DNA of 42,384 nucleotides. Source: a virus. The notes beneath the pieces are model-generated. The model searched no databases. It saw nothing but the letters and a program-made list of their open reading frames with translations, and was not told the origin of the DNA. The position numbers were made by a program, and so were the translations under genes. Positions 1-8,569 of the stretch are shown in pieces (positions within the stretch are counted from its first letter, which is position 1; every line of letters begins with the position of its first letter). The stretch is taken from IMG/VR virus record IMGVR_UViG_3300050020_000295, positions 1-42,384 of that record, one strand, 5' to 3'.

Positions 1-313
1 CTTTGTGGCGGTGAACTGTTGAGATTGACCTGAGGCGTCCATGCTCGGACGGGCCTCGGCGCGGAACTTCAGGAAAAACGCCAGGACTAGAGCTGGACGC
101 TCTAAGCCTCAGTCACCTCACGTACCGTTTTGCAACTATTACTGTCAATTTTCATAGGCTGGACCATCCTCCTTTCCCGTGTCCGGTAAGAATATCAATA
201 TTATGCCCATTTTCGCAAATCGCAGACCCCTCAGAAAGCCCAGAATGGTGGGTCTACCGTACACCAATCGTACACAGGGGGCGAACTATCAGCCCCTTCC
301 GGTGACCATGCCG
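1..313. other. Left-edge non-coding stretch
   Basis: I see no convincing gene here. A small hairpin (AGAGC/GCTCT, 89-103) and a purine-rich GGAGG-like stretch on the minus strand near 168-175 are present. The only ORF behind that stretch is 21 codons long and badly spaced from it. There is no tRNA sequence or copy of the right-hand attachment core, so the prophage left end is not inside this stretch. Confidence 0.5.
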
Positions 314-610
314 CTAAGGTTCGACAGACACCGCAACCTGCGTGTCGGCGATGAAGCGCCAGTGGGTGTGGCTGCGCTTGTGGTCGTCGTCCAATTCCGC
401 CTGCAGCAGAGCGATCTGCTTCGCGAACGCCGATGCGGTCTGGCTGTCAGGCATGAAGTTAATCCCGTCCGTTATCAGGGCCATCTTTTTGTCACAGTGG
501 CCGCAGGTGAGTCCTTCGGGCAAGGTGAAGGTCGAGAGATCGACCAGCTCTGTGTCAACAACTCGGAACGGATCGATCGCCTGCAGGTGAGCCTTGGATA
601 CCATAGCCAT
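314..610 (-). CDS. Small hypothetical protein with a CGHC motif
   Basis: This is a 98-residue acidic protein of unknown function. It carries one CxxC motif (CGHC, about residues 36-39) in its middle, as in small metal-binding or redox-active proteins, but there is no second Cys pair to complete a zinc ribbon. The minus-strand reading looks more protein-like than the overlapping plus-strand readings, which are rich in Arg and low-complexity stretches. The ribosome-binding site is weak (TAGTAGG before the ATG). It is the leftmost gene of the cargo region and is separated from the methyltransferase by a plus-strand gene, so it probably has its own promoter. Function is not assigned. Confidence 0.45.
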   Translation of the reverse strand: MAMVSKAHLQAIDPFRVVDTELVDLSTFTLPEGLTCGHCDKKMALITDGINFMPDSQTASAFAKQIALLQAELDDDHKRSHTHWRFIADTQVAVSVEP

Positions 611-684
611 CAGCCTACTACGACCGGCTACTGCCTGGCCTCGGGGAGACTCCGCCGCCGCCGAAGGCAGGCTAGAATTACGTC

Positions 685-759
685 ATGCTAAAGAACACGC
701 CCGTGCCTGCCCCGCCCGAGTTCGTCCAATACGAAGAGCTTAAGAAGCCGGGGAAGTAA
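685..759 (+). CDS. Possible 24-residue proline-rich peptide
   Basis: This short ORF begins MLKNTPVPAPPEF and ends 15 bases before the start of the two-helix membrane protein gene. A TAGAAT hexamer at 673-678 could be a -10 box, which would put transcription start at or next to the ATG, making a leaderless message. No Shine-Dalgarno sequence precedes it. The stop lies just before the purine-rich ribosome-binding site of the next gene, as in a small translationally coupled leader. It may be a real micro-gene or a chance ORF. Confidence 0.25.
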   Translation: MLKNTPVPAPPEFVQYEELKKPGK

Positions 760-774
760 GAGGGGAGCCTCGCG

Positions 775-1392
775 TTGAAGCGATTCGATGGTTTCTTCCG
801 CTACTACAAGACCCTCTTTCGAGAGCTCTTTACGCAGGTCTGGTCCGCTTGGCGTTCCGAGGTTTGGCCCGCCGTGGTCGTCGCACTGTTGGTGTTCGCC
901 CTGAGTTATCGCCGTGACCCGAACGCCAAGGCTGCGTTGGTCTACACCGTGAAGGCCTGTGCGCTCTACGTCGGCGCTTGGGCGGTCTACCACCTGGTCC
1001 GAACCCCTTGGAGACTATCACTGAGGGAGCCTGAACGCCCAGAGGTCCGCAGCCCCAAACAAGAAGTCCTCAGCGTCTCCTCTAGCGTTCTCGACTTCAT
1101 CTACGAACGGTCCAAGAGTCAGCCCACGACACAAAACAGTGTGTCGTCGGATTCGCTATTGAGGATGATGGAGACCCACGCTCGACACGCAAAGGTGAAG
1201 GGATACCACCAGGAAACTCTCGAAATCTATAAGTACAAGTTCTCCAGGTCTGTTCTGAGTGCAGTCCAGATACTGGAGAAGGCGGGGCTGCGCGACGAAG
1301 CGATGGCGACCGTCTGGAAAACCCCCGCCGACGTTAACGACGTCAAGCGGGTGGGGCAGCGTCTCGGAGATATGGCTGATCAGATGGTGTAG
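775..1392 (+). CDS. Two-helix membrane protein of unknown function
   Basis: This is a 205-residue protein with two hydrophobic segments (about residues 31-45 and 53-75), followed by a soluble C-terminal region of about 125 residues with a predicted helical tail. The start is TTG at 775, chosen because GAGGGGAG lies about eight bases upstream. It is the only clear plus-strand gene in the left 5 kb and lies between two minus-strand genes, so it is an independent unit typical of a prophage cargo gene. Two membrane helices plus a cytoplasmic domain is a layout shared by many membrane-acting defence or exclusion proteins. I recognise no family, so that role is only a possibility. Confidence 0.7.
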   Translation: MKRFDGFFRYYKTLFRELFTQVWSAWRSEVWPAVVVALLVFALSYRRDPNAKAALVYTVKACALYVGAWAVYHLVRTPWRLSLREPERPEVRSPKQEVLSVSSSVLDFIYERSKSQPTTQNSVSSDSLLRMMETHARHAKVKGYHQETLEIYKYKFSRSVLSAVQILEKAGLRDEAMATVWKTPADVNDVKRVGQRLGDMADQMV

Positions 1393-1400
1393 CTGAGAGG

Positions 1401-3038
1401 TCACTCCCCCAGATTGAGCGTGAGGTTCTCAGCGGCATCCGGACGCGAGCGCGGTGCCTTCTTGAATGTCACTTCCCGGACGTGCAGAGGCCGCTGCACC
1501 CGCTTGGTGCCTTCCAGGAGGTCCTTGACGGTCAGGAGTTGAACGCGGGGATACCGGCTTCCGTCGCCTGAGGTGTAGAACCCCGCCTCGGCGGCTTCCT
1601 TCTGCATCGGCTTCGTGGGCTCCTCGAAGGAGATGTAGACGCCGATTTCGGCCTTCTCGCGCTGGAGGACGCCGATGAGGTCACGCACCTCGGAGACGCT
1701 GATGTTGTGACCACCCTTGACGGAGAAGATGATCTGCTTCGAGTCGCCGGAGCGGTCGTCGTGGAAGAACAGACGGCCATCAATACCACGGTCCGCGCCC
1801 TTCTTGATTCCTTCGGTGGGTCGGGCACCACATAGGCCCAGCGCCCAATACTGGAACTGGTACTTGTTCTCTTCGGCGAGTTGCTCAGCCCCGGCGGCGT
1901 CGGTGGGTTCGCCAATCACCTGGTACGTGTTGCGGATGTCGATGCCGAAGGCGTCGTCCAGACGAGTCTTTATGAGGCCGATTGCCAGGTGGGTGACATC
2001 GATGCCTATCCAGCGTCGGTTGAGCCTCTGGGCCACCTGGACGGTCGTGCCACAGCCGCAGAAGGGATCGAGAACTACGTCGCCTTCGTTGGAGGAGGCG
2101 TTGAGGATGCGTTCGAGGAGAGCCTCTGGCTTTTGGGTCGGGTAACCTAGACGCTCCTGCGCCTGGGAGTTGATTGGGAAAATATCGGTCCAAACATTCC
2201 CCATGAGTACGCCCGACATTTCGTCGAGGTATCTCTTCAGCCTAGGCCGCTTCGCCTTGTCGGCGGGGTACCAGATTCGCCCTTCGGCATCGAGCTTGGC
2301 CATCGTCTCCATGGAGTAGCGCCAGCCAAGAGGTGGGGATGCGTGCCCTTTCCACTCATACATCATGTTTGGGCGAGGGCTGGGACTTGTCATGTTGTCG
2401 AGCGTGTAGGCTCGCCCGTTCTCGTCTTTCTTTGAATACTTGTCGGCGATGTACTCATCCGTGTGGGCCGTGTACAGCGGATTCCATGTGACGTTGCCGG
2501 TTTTTCCGTAGTAGAGGATCGAATCAGACACATCGCTCCAGCGTTTCGAATCGCTGTGCGTGTTCGTTCGCTTCCAAATGATCTCGCTCTTGAAGAACTG
2601 CGGTCCGAATATGCTGTCCATGAGCAGCTTCAGGTAGTGGCTGGCGGTGGGGTCGCAGTGGAGGTAGATAGAACCGGTGTCCTTAAGAACTCGGCGAAGT
2701 TCGACCAGGCGCGGAGCCATCATGGCCAGGTACGCCAGCATGTCGGAGCCGCCTAGCAGGGTACGGAACGCCCGCATAGCGTCGGCGACACGGCCACCTT
2801 GCTCGATGACCTCTTCGTAGGCGCGAGCGGCCTCCTCGTTCCACTCCCACGAGTCCTTGAACGCAGTGATCTGGGAAGCGGAGCGAGTGCCATCCTTCTC
2901 CGCGAAGAGGACGTTGTAGTCCTGCCTGGAGTTGAAGGGCGGGTCGAGGTAGATCAGGTCAACGGACTGGTCCGCGACGTACTCACGCAGGACTTGGAGG
3001 TTGTCGCCGTAGTAGAGCTTGTTCTTGGGGTCGGACAT
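1401..3038 (-). CDS. DNA adenine/cytosine-N4 methyltransferase fused to a restriction-nuclease-like domain
   Basis: This 545-residue protein has an amino-methyltransferase core. The catalytic motif DPPF (residues 32-35) comes before the SAM-binding motif DPFCGCGTT (about 324-332), the order of beta-class enzymes, with the conserved GYPTQKPEALLERI stretch just ahead of the latter. After about residue 400 comes a different domain with GIDG (about 418-421) and SVKGG (about 439-443), resembling the D...(E/Q/S)xK active site of Mrr-like PD-(D/E)XK nucleases. This two-domain family is common in bacteria. The start at 3038 (MSDPKNKLYYGD) fits the family better than the upstream GTG at 3059. It probably modifies phage or host DNA, and whether the nuclease-like part cuts is unknown. 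Confidence 0.9.
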   Translation of the reverse strand: MSDPKNKLYYGDNLQVLREYVADQSVDLIYLDPPFNSRQDYNVLFAEKDGTRSASQITAFKDSWEWNEEAARAYEEVIEQGGRVADAMRAFRTLLGGSDMLAYLAMMAPRLVELRRVLKDTGSIYLHCDPTASHYLKLLMDSIFGPQFFKSEIIWKRTNTHSDSKRWSDVSDSILYYGKTGNVTWNPLYTAHTDEYIADKYSKKDENGRAYTLDNMTSPSPRPNMMYEWKGHASPPLGWRYSMETMAKLDAEGRIWYPADKAKRPRLKRYLDEMSGVLMGNVWTDIFPINSQAQERLGYPTQKPEALLERILNASSNEGDVVLDPFCGCGTTVQVAQRLNRRWIGIDVTHLAIGLIKTRLDDAFGIDIRNTYQVIGEPTDAAGAEQLAEENKYQFQYWALGLCGARPTEGIKKGADRGIDGRLFFHDDRSGDSKQIIFSVKGGHNISVSEVRDLIGVLQREKAEIGVYISFEEPTKPMQKEAAEAGFYTSGDGSRYPRVQLLTVKDLLEGTKRVQRPLHVREVTFKKAPRSRPDAAENLTLNLGE

Positions 3039-3157
3039 GGTCTGCTGAAACGGTAGCACGACCGGCGACGCGACAGATTGGGGACGTCTAAAGTCAGTCA
3101 GTGGGGGTTCGCCTACTTGCAGTGGCTTCGCTCTCGGCCTACCGTGCTCTGGCGGCC

Positions 3158-3871
3158 CTAGTCGAGCGGGCTCGGTGCGGCAGCCTTTGCCTTCACAAGT
3201 GCGTCATAGAGAGACCGACTGGTAACGTACAGCATAAGACTCGGCTTTACGGGGTTGTGATCCTCTTCTAGCATGGCTGAGAGTTCCGGCGACAACCAGT
3301 GGGCTACCTCGTTGCGCCAGGTTGCCCCATATCCGTTGGAATAGGGTGGGCTGGTTTCAACGGGCTGGACGCCGATGCGCTTTGTGAGATCGGCTTCAAC
3401 CTCCGCGAAACTGCCGGTAGAAAGGCTGACTGACATCGACGATAACCGCCCGTCTGTGAAACTCCACATTGGGGTGCTCGAATAGGGCGTCTGTGTGATC
3501 GGTCCCGCGATCCCTTTCTCGAAGACGGCAACGGCGAACTTGCAGAAATTCAGGACCGCAAAACTTCGCTCATCTTTAGTGAAGAGCTTTCCGTCTCTCG
3601 CCATCTGCTCAAGCTGCTTGCGGTTGAGGCCTGCCTGATGATCGAGACTCAGCACGTAGACCTGATCGTTTGATAGGGCGTGTACCTGTTCCGGCGTGAT
3701 CGGCTTGGGCTCGCCAGCATGACAGGTAGCAATTTGGTCTTTCATGTCCGGCGAGGCTTGTAGGAACTCCTGCACGGTTTCCCCGACATGGTGGCCCTTG
3801 ATGACGGTTTGCGAGGCTGCGTGGGCCACCGTAAATGCAAGGACCATAGACACAAGCACCGGCTTATACAT
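3158..3871 (-). CDS. Secreted hypothetical protein
   Basis: The product has 237 residues and a typical signal peptide: MYKP, a hydrophobic stretch to about residue 15, then AHA-A as a likely signal peptidase I site near residue 18. The mature protein has two Cys residues that could form a disulphide. The start at 3871 is preferred over an in-frame upstream Met at 3913 because it opens the signal peptide and is preceded by a G-rich stretch (GGGGGGT) at ribosome-binding distance. No family is recognised. An exported protein in prophage cargo may alter the cell envelope, for example in superinfection exclusion, but nothing in the sequence proves this. Confidence 0.75.
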   Translation of the reverse strand: MYKPVLVSMVLAFTVAHAASQTVIKGHHVGETVQEFLQASPDMKDQIATCHAGEPKPITPEQVHALSNDQVYVLSLDHQAGLNRKQLEQMARDGKLFTKDERSFAVLNFCKFAVAVFEKGIAGPITQTPYSSTPMWSFTDGRLSSMSVSLSTGSFAEVEADLTKRIGVQPVETSPPYSNGYGATWRNEVAHWLSPELSAMLEEDHNPVKPSLMLYVTSRSLYDALVKAKAAAPSPLD

Positions 3872-3970
3872 TCGGACCCCCCGGTCGAAAAGAAGGATGC
3901 TGTGCGCCAGCATAGCATCCTACGCGGCCCATACTAAGTTAGCTGTCTGCCGCTCGCCGCGTGACCCTGT

Positions 3971-4228
3971 TCATTGACGGACCCGTCGCAAATAACCCAG
4001 CCGCGTCAAAGCATCCTTAGTCCGTACCCTGATCACCATGTTTGGGTCCTTCTTCGACCTGGGCGGACGATAGATTCGAATCAGGAGACGAATCAAATTG
4101 CGCAGCACAATGGGCTTGGCCGCCCTCTTCTGAACCAAATGGAAGAAATCGCCCGGCCTGGTCATCTTATTGGTGGCGACCACCTTTTCATCGTAGAGAT
4201 GGCTACTTAGTATTCCAGACTCTGGCAT
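3971..4228 (-). CDS. Small basic hypothetical protein
   Basis: This 85-residue protein has a very basic C-terminal half, with many Arg and Lys and the stretch RLLIRIYRPPRSKK. That composition would suit nucleic-acid or membrane-surface binding. The start at 4228 (MPESGIL) is chosen because AAAGGAG lies eight bases upstream. An ATG three codons earlier is too close to that site. It is followed by the secreted protein gene after about 100 bases. No family is recognised, and it could be a chance ORF, although the ribosome-binding site is good. Confidence 0.5.
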   Translation of the reverse strand: MPESGILSSHLYDEKVVATNKMTRPGDFFHLVQKRAAKPIVLRNLIRLLIRIYRPPRSKKDPNMVIRVRTKDALTRLGYLRRVRQ

Positions 4229-4312
4229 ATTTTCCATGCTCCTTTGAGCCGATTTCCTTGGTGACAACATAAGCCAATCCCCGACCCCCGTGGCGCAGGC
4301 TCACAGAGAATA

Positions 4313-4657
4313 CTACAGAAAATGCTTTATAACCGCACCGACTGCCGTCAGCACGCCTCCGACGAATATGATCGTGCCCATGCACCCGCTAGAAGCGGGC
4401 TGATAGCTAGGGGCGGGCTGATATTTCGCGTACTCGTGGGTGATCTTGATTATTCGATCGTCGGCCCCGAAGAGCAACGCCATATGGCACCCTGGTGCCT
4501 GCCACTGCAACAGGGTCTGGCCGAGGGCCATTCGACTGATCGACGTGGGGCCACACCCGACTCCCGCAATGATCTCAGCGGAGGTCTTTCCATTCAGGTC
4601 ACCCAAAGCGATGAATCGCCGATGAAGCTCCCTGCCAGGAGCGGTAACATCTGTCAT
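4313..4657 (-). CDS. Small protein with conserved hypothetical domain and C-terminal membrane helix
   Basis: This 114-residue protein has a soluble domain (about residues 12-78) followed by one membrane helix (about 91-112). The soluble part runs LGDLNGKTSAEII ... PTSISRMALGQTLLQWQ ... HMALLFGADDRIIKITHEYA. It resembles a widespread small bacterial domain that I know only as hypothetical, with the same HMALLF and ITHEYA signatures. It would be a tail-anchored protein with its domain in the cytoplasm. Its start is three bases after the stop of the upstream membrane-protein gene (4661-4927), so the two are almost certainly co-transcribed and may act together at the membrane. Confidence 0.75.
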   Translation of the reverse strand: MTDVTAPGRELHRRFIALGDLNGKTSAEIIAGVGCGPTSISRMALGQTLLQWQAPGCHMALLFGADDRIIKITHEYAKYQPAPSYQPASSGCMGTIIFVGGVLTAVGAVIKHFL

Positions 4658-4660
4658 GGT

Positions 4661-4927
4661 TCAAAACCCCGGACGCGGCGGAGGCGGCGGTGATTGAGGG
4701 GCCATCTGCCGCCACTCGTCCTCAACCTGTGATTTTGTCTGGAACGATATTAATAGAAGAATGGCGAACACTGGGCTGAGGAATAAGCCAGCGCAGAGCC
4801 ACGCTCCCCCACTATACCCACGTCTGGTTGCTGCGGTCATGACCGCGAGCGAAGCCGCGATCCACCAAACAGCTCCTCCAAAAAGCGCCAAGGCAACGTA
4901 GTCCCAATCTAGCAAACGGGGCCTCAC
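4661..4927 (-). CDS. Small two-helix membrane protein
   Basis: This 88-residue protein has two clear membrane helices (about residues 10-32 and 42-61) and a short Pro-rich tail ending PPPPPRPGF. It opens the leftward cargo transcription unit and abuts the tail-anchored protein gene with a three-base gap. It is separated from the lysis genes by more than 200 bases and a terminator, so it is not an obvious holin. A role in envelope modification or superinfection exclusion is possible. No family is recognised. Confidence 0.7.
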   Translation of the reverse strand: MRPRLLDWDYVALALFGGAVWWIAASLAVMTAATRRGYSGGAWLCAGLFLSPVFAILLLISFQTKSQVEDEWRQMAPQSPPPPPRPGF

Positions 4928-5043
4928 AGTGTTTCTCGAATGGAGGAAGCATATCAGACGGCCCGGGGGATGAGGCTCTCGGCTACCAAGCCGCCGAGAA
5001 GGCTATCTGCACGCTGCCGATACACCTACATCTTAGTGCACGG

Positions 5044-5080
5044 AAAAGACCCCGCCACCTGGTAGGGGTCGCGGGGCCAA
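5044..5080 (-). terminator. Rho-independent terminator of the late operon
   Basis: On the minus strand a GACCCC ... GGGGTC hairpin (5065-5070 with 5048-5053) is followed at once by TTTT (5047-5044). A competing CCCCGC/GCGGGG pairing overlaps it. It lies about 85 bases past the last lysis gene and closes the long leftward late transcript before the cargo region. Confidence 0.7.
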
Positions 5081-5163
5081 AAGCGATGCATGAGCTTTAC
5101 GTTGAGTCGACCGTATCCTGCTAACTAGCTGAAGTCAAATAACTTTTCGTCACCTGAAGAAGG

Positions 5164-5427
5164 TTACTTCGGCGGCTGCGGAGTCAATGGTGACTTGGTA
5201 AACAGGCCGATCACGGACACGAGCGCACCACCCAAAAAGGTGTGAGCCAGCAGGATGTGCCCCTCGGCGGTGAATAGAATCTCATGACCACCGCGAAGGA
5301 GTTGCATCACGTCAGCGGAGGCACCGGTGACGATGGCTACGGTGGCGGTCTTGACGTAGGTCTCGACCTTCATGAAGTCGGCCTTGAGGGTGGGGAGGGC
5401 TGCGGTGATGCGTTCTACGATCTTCAT
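5164..5427 (-). CDS. Putative holin or lysis-associated small membrane protein
   Basis: This 87-residue protein has an N-terminal amphipathic stretch and one strong membrane helix (about residues 57-76). It starts two bases after the endolysin stop. The ATG at 5427 is chosen because AGGAG lies eight bases upstream, inside the end of the endolysin gene. Position at the end of the late operon next to the endolysin, small size and a membrane segment fit a holin or accessory lysis protein. The XhlA-like protein on the other side of the endolysin is the alternative holin, so which one forms the pore is open. Confidence 0.65.
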   Translation of the reverse strand: MKIVERITAALPTLKADFMKVETYVKTATVAIVTGASADVMQLLRGGHEILFTAEGHILLAHTFLGGALVSVIGLFTKSPLTPQPPK

Positions 5428-5429
5428 AG

Positions 5430-5948
5430 CTACACTCCTGGTTTGGCCGCGCGGGTGAGCCACGATGCCAGTTCGTTAGGGGATGCGTGGTCGATGAGAG
5501 CAACCCGGCGGTAGTAGGCCTGGGCGAGGTCGATGAGCTTGGTGATGAGCGAGCTCTCGGGGATCTTGTTGATCGCTGCGACGGATGCTGGACCCATGTG
5601 ACCGTCGATCGCGATGGTGGCACCGAGCGACACCGCGACCTTCTGCGCGAGCTCCTGAGCCTCGTGGGCTCCGCAGTTCACGGATAGGTCAAGCAGCTTA
5701 TTGGCGAAGGCCTGGGAAGTGATGCTGCCGATGTAGAGCGGCTGCCCATACTCGGACTTGTAGAGTTGCTGCGCCTGCGCCAAAGCATAGAGCGCCGGGC
5801 AGGTGTAGTACGAAGGGTCGAGGTTCGGGTGATACTTCTGCGCGATGCCGTAGCGGGTCATGCCACCACGGTCGGTGGTGACCTTCCCCGTCATCTTCTC
5901 GTCTTCATTGCGCAGGACGTACAGTGTCGCCTTGTTGATGTCAGCCAT
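5430..5948 (-). CDS. Endolysin (GH108-type muramidase)
   Basis: This 172-residue enzyme should cleave the glycan strands of peptidoglycan. Near the N-terminus it has the GH108 pattern: an acidic NEDEKMTGKV stretch with the likely catalytic Glu at residue 15 or 17, followed by the DRGGMTRYGI motif (about residues 26-35). The C-terminal part matches the peptidoglycan-binding region usually paired with this catalytic domain, including a DGHMGPAS stretch. Length fits the family. No signal peptide is visible, so release through a holin is expected. It sits between two small membrane-protein genes, forming a normal lysis cassette. Confidence 0.88.
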   Translation of the reverse strand: MADINKATLYVLRNEDEKMTGKVTTDRGGMTRYGIAQKYHPNLDPSYYTCPALYALAQAQQLYKSEYGQPLYIGSITSQAFANKLLDLSVNCGAHEAQELAQKVAVSLGATIAIDGHMGPASVAAINKIPESSLITKLIDLAQAYYRRVALIDHASPNELASWLTRAAKPGV

Positions 5949-5960
5949 GATGAACCTCTC

Positions 5961-6236
5961 TTAGTTGGCGGTAATGTGGCCGCGCACGATCCAGCCGAGG
6001 AGTACACCCGCCACCGCGATCGCGCCTGCGAGCTTGTTCTTCGCGGACTCCAAAGCAGCGAGTCGGCGATCGATCTTCGACAACGCCCCCGGCTGCCCGT
6101 TGCCCATCAGTGTCTTGACAAGCACATCCAGCGACGTCTTCACTTCGGCGATGTCGGAGGTGATGGACATGCGCCAGTCGTCGAGCTGGGCGTTGGTGGG
6201 TGCAAAGGGTGAACTGGATTCGCGGTGCTCGGACAT
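5961..6236 (-). CDS. XhlA-like holin or haemolysin-type small protein
   Basis: This 91-residue protein has a helical N-terminal half (about residues 20-65, with SDIAEVKTSLDVLVKTL likely to form a coiled coil) and a C-terminal membrane helix (about 70-87). That is the layout of XhlA/holin-like phage proteins. It lies 12 bases before the endolysin gene on the same strand. It probably acts with the 87-residue membrane protein downstream to open the inner membrane at lysis. The assignment rests on layout and position rather than a diagnostic motif. Confidence 0.6.
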   Translation of the reverse strand: MSEHRESSSPFAPTNAQLDDWRMSITSDIAEVKTSLDVLVKTLMGNGQPGALSKIDRRLAALESAKNKLAGAIAVAGVLLGWIVRGHITAN

Positions 6237-6306
6237 GGTCGATCCTTCGTCGTGCGGTTATGAAGCGATGATGTTGCCTAAGCTCGCGACCTTCCGCGAC
6301 GCCGAA

Positions 6307-8514
6307 CTATGCGTACTCGTAGACCATGATGATGCCGGGAGCTCCTGCTCCACCGACGAACGCGCCGCTATTGGTGGTCTGGGCCGCGCCAGCACCGCCT
6401 GCGCCATAGCCTGTTCCTGCGTTGCCGCCGCTGTAAGTGGACGTCGTTGAGCCCTGGCCGCCGCCGCCGTTTACCGAAGACCCACCATTCCCACTGCCAC
6501 CTACAGCCGCCGATTGCCGCATACCGCGTTCCCCTGCGTCGCCCGACCCATTAACGGTGCCGTTCGAACCCGTGCCACCTGCGCCGCCCGCAACGAAAGC
6601 TACTGTCGTGCCCGCCGTCTGCCCGGCCCCTCCCGCGCCTCCCGCTGCCGCGACTGTGGTGCCACCGTTGAACTGGAACGTGGTCGAGGCTCCAGTCGTG
6701 CCGGTGCCTCCGGTGTTCGCGCCACCAGCACCGCCGGTGTTGCTGACGGTGTATGTTCCGGTATGCCCGGTGATGCCGCTTCCGATGAAGTACAGAACGC
6801 GTGCACCCGCGCCCCCACCCGCACCGAAAGCACCGGCGGACGTGATTGTACTGACGCCACCACCGCCACCGCCCGCTCCAACCATCTCCACCAGAATCTT
6901 CCCGGTGCCCGTGGTCGGCGTGTAGGTAGCTGCCGTGCCTGAGGTCAGGACCTGAATGTTCACGAGGCCACCGCCGCCGCCTGCACCAAACGCCGCGTAG
7001 ACGCTGCTACCGATCGCGGCCTGGACTTGAGCAGAGGTGGCCGCCGCGACCGTGCTGCCGTCACCTGCGAGCACACCGCTGATTGCGGTCGTCGTCGAGG
7101 TGGTGACCGTATTGGGGCCGGTCGCACCCGTTGACCCGTTGGTTCCTGTCGTGCCGGTTGGTCCGGTCGCGCCAGTGGGTCCAGGCACCGTCGAGGCTGC
7201 GCCCGTTGCGCCAGTCGGTCCGGTCGCACCCGTCGGACCCGCGACCATGGATGCAGATCCTGTTGCACCGGGGGGTCCTGTTGGCCCGGGCACTACGCTT
7301 GCTGCGCCCGTAGCTCCAGTGGGTCCCGTTGCTCCGGTCGCGCCGGTAGGCCCGGTAACACCCTGAATACCCTGTCCACCCGTCGGCCCAGTCGGACCGG
7401 CAACGATGGAGGCCGCGCCTGTCGGTCCAGTAGCGCCTGTCGGGCCGGGCACCGAGCTGGCTGCGCCGGTAGCGCCGGTAGCGCCCGCCGTTCCAGTTGC
7501 GCCGGTTGCTCCCGTGATGCCTTGAATGCCCTGTGGACCCGTGGGGCCAGTTGGTCCGGCGATGATGCTTGCAGCGCCCGTCGCGCCCGTGGGACCTGTA
7601 AGCCCGGTCGCTCCCGTGGCACCCGCTACGCCCGTGGCACCGGTTGGTCCCGTTATCCCGTTGGTGCCCGCCAGGCCTGTTGCTCCGGTGGCACCGGTGG
7701 CTCCGGTGTTGCCTTGAATACCTTGAGGTCCCGTTGCTCCAGTTGGTCCAGTTGGTCCGGTCGCGCCCGCAGCACCAGCGGTGCCGGTTGCACCTTCCTG
7801 CGCCAGCAGATTCCAGTAGGTCAGATTGGTGTCGGGCTCCTTGTTCGTTCCGCCGAGCAGCGCAATATAGGAGCTGCCGTTGTAGGCGATCGCGTCGTTG
7901 GCCGCATACAGCGTAATGCTGGACCAGTTGCCGCGCCAGTTGGTCGATCCACCCGCTGTGCCCTGGGCTCCGGTGGGACCGGTGAGTCCTTGTGGCCCGG
8001 TTGCTCCAGGTACAGTGCTCGCAGCGCCAGTCGCTCCGGTTGGTCCGGTAGCCCCGATTGGGCCGGTTGCTCCGGTTGGTCCCGCCGCGCCCGTCGTCCC
8101 TGCCGGTCCAGTGGGTCCAGACAAGCCCGGAACTCCACCCACGCAGAGGACGTTCCAGTACGCCGGGTTGTCATCCGGTTCGAAGTTCAGGGTGCCGTTG
8201 CGGATGCAAACGTAGGTCGAGTCGCCGTAGGAGACGCAGTCGTACGCGTTGTATGCGGTCAGGGTGGTGTAGGCCCCCCGCCAGTAAAATCCTTGGGGAA
8301 TCCCCGATCCGGACACACCGTTAAGCCCCGCGCCACCGGCGGGTCCGACTAAGCCAGCGGCGGCCAGAAGGTTCCAGGTGCCGGGGTCGCTGGCAGGGAT
8401 GACATTGGTGCTGCCCACCGCAGCGACGTAGGACGAGCCGAGGTATGACACCGCATCGCCTGCGTTGTAGGCGTTCGTGCCGCTCCAGACTCCGGCCCAA
8501 TTAATTGCACTCAT
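6307..8514 (-). CDS. Collagen-like tail fibre with carbohydrate-binding-like modules
   Basis: This 735-residue fibre is probably at the distal tip of the virion. Three repeats of about 48 residues (about 4-50, 75-125 and 190-240) share the order W-G-x-(Y/W) ... Y ... D-x(2)-(S/A)Y ... S(S/T)Y ... P ... (T/Y)WN(L/V)L, resembling CBM5/12-type carbohydrate-binding modules. Between and after them (about 128-188 and 240-460) lie long Gly-X-Y collagen-like tracts, mainly [10 protein letters not shown]. The C-terminal 200 residues are extremely Gly-rich, like other phage fibre tips. The start at 8514 (MSAINWAG) opens the first module, while the upstream extension to 8619 is unlike the rest. Collagen-like tracts form trimers, which fits a fibre shaft. 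Confidence 0.85.
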   Translation of the reverse strand: MSAINWAGVWSGTNAYNAGDAVSYLGSSYVAAVGSTNVIPASDPGTWNLLAAAGLVGPAGGAGLNGVSGSGIPQGFYWRGAYTTLTAYNAYDCVSYGDSTYVCIRNGTLNFEPDDNPAYWNVLCVGGVPGLSGPTGPAGTTGAAGPTGATGPIGATGPTGATGAASTVPGATGPQGLTGPTGAQGTAGGSTNWRGNWSSITLYAANDAIAYNGSSYIALLGGTNKEPDTNLTYWNLLAQEGATGTAGAAGATGPTGPTGATGPQGIQGNTGATGATGATGLAGTNGITGPTGATGVAGATGATGLTGPTGATGAASIIAGPTGPTGPQGIQGITGATGATGTAGATGATGAASSVPGPTGATGPTGAASIVAGPTGPTGGQGIQGVTGPTGATGATGPTGATGAASVVPGPTGPPGATGSASMVAGPTGATGPTGATGAASTVPGPTGATGPTGTTGTNGSTGATGPNTVTTSTTTAISGVLAGDGSTVAAATSAQVQAAIGSSVYAAFGAGGGGGLVNIQVLTSGTAATYTPTTGTGKILVEMVGAGGGGGGVSTITSAGAFGAGGGAGARVLYFIGSGITGHTGTYTVSNTGGAGGANTGGTGTTGASTTFQFNGGTTVAAAGGAGGAGQTAGTTVAFVAGGAGGTGSNGTVNGSGDAGERGMRQSAAVGGSGNGGSSVNGGGGQGSTTSTYSGGNAGTGYGAGGAGAAQTTNSGAFVGGAGAPGIIMVYEYA

Positions 8515-8569
8515 CCGTGACCCAACCCTCAAGTAAGGGTTAGAAAGTCGAATAGGCCCTGGACCGGGC

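Noticed and set aside
102-167. 21-codon minus-strand ORF after GGAGG near the left edge
   Set aside because: Spacing from GGAGG to either ATG is wrong (0 or 12 bases) and the peptide has no recognisable feature.
179-691. Plus-strand 170-residue ORF
   Set aside because: Low-complexity, Arg/Gln-rich C-terminus and no ribosome-binding site. The opposite strand gives a more natural protein.
7130-8110. Dense GGTCC/CCGGT-type DNA repeats
   Set aside because: They encode Gly-X-Y collagen-like tracts of the fibre gene. Opposite-strand ORFs here are shadows with biased composition.
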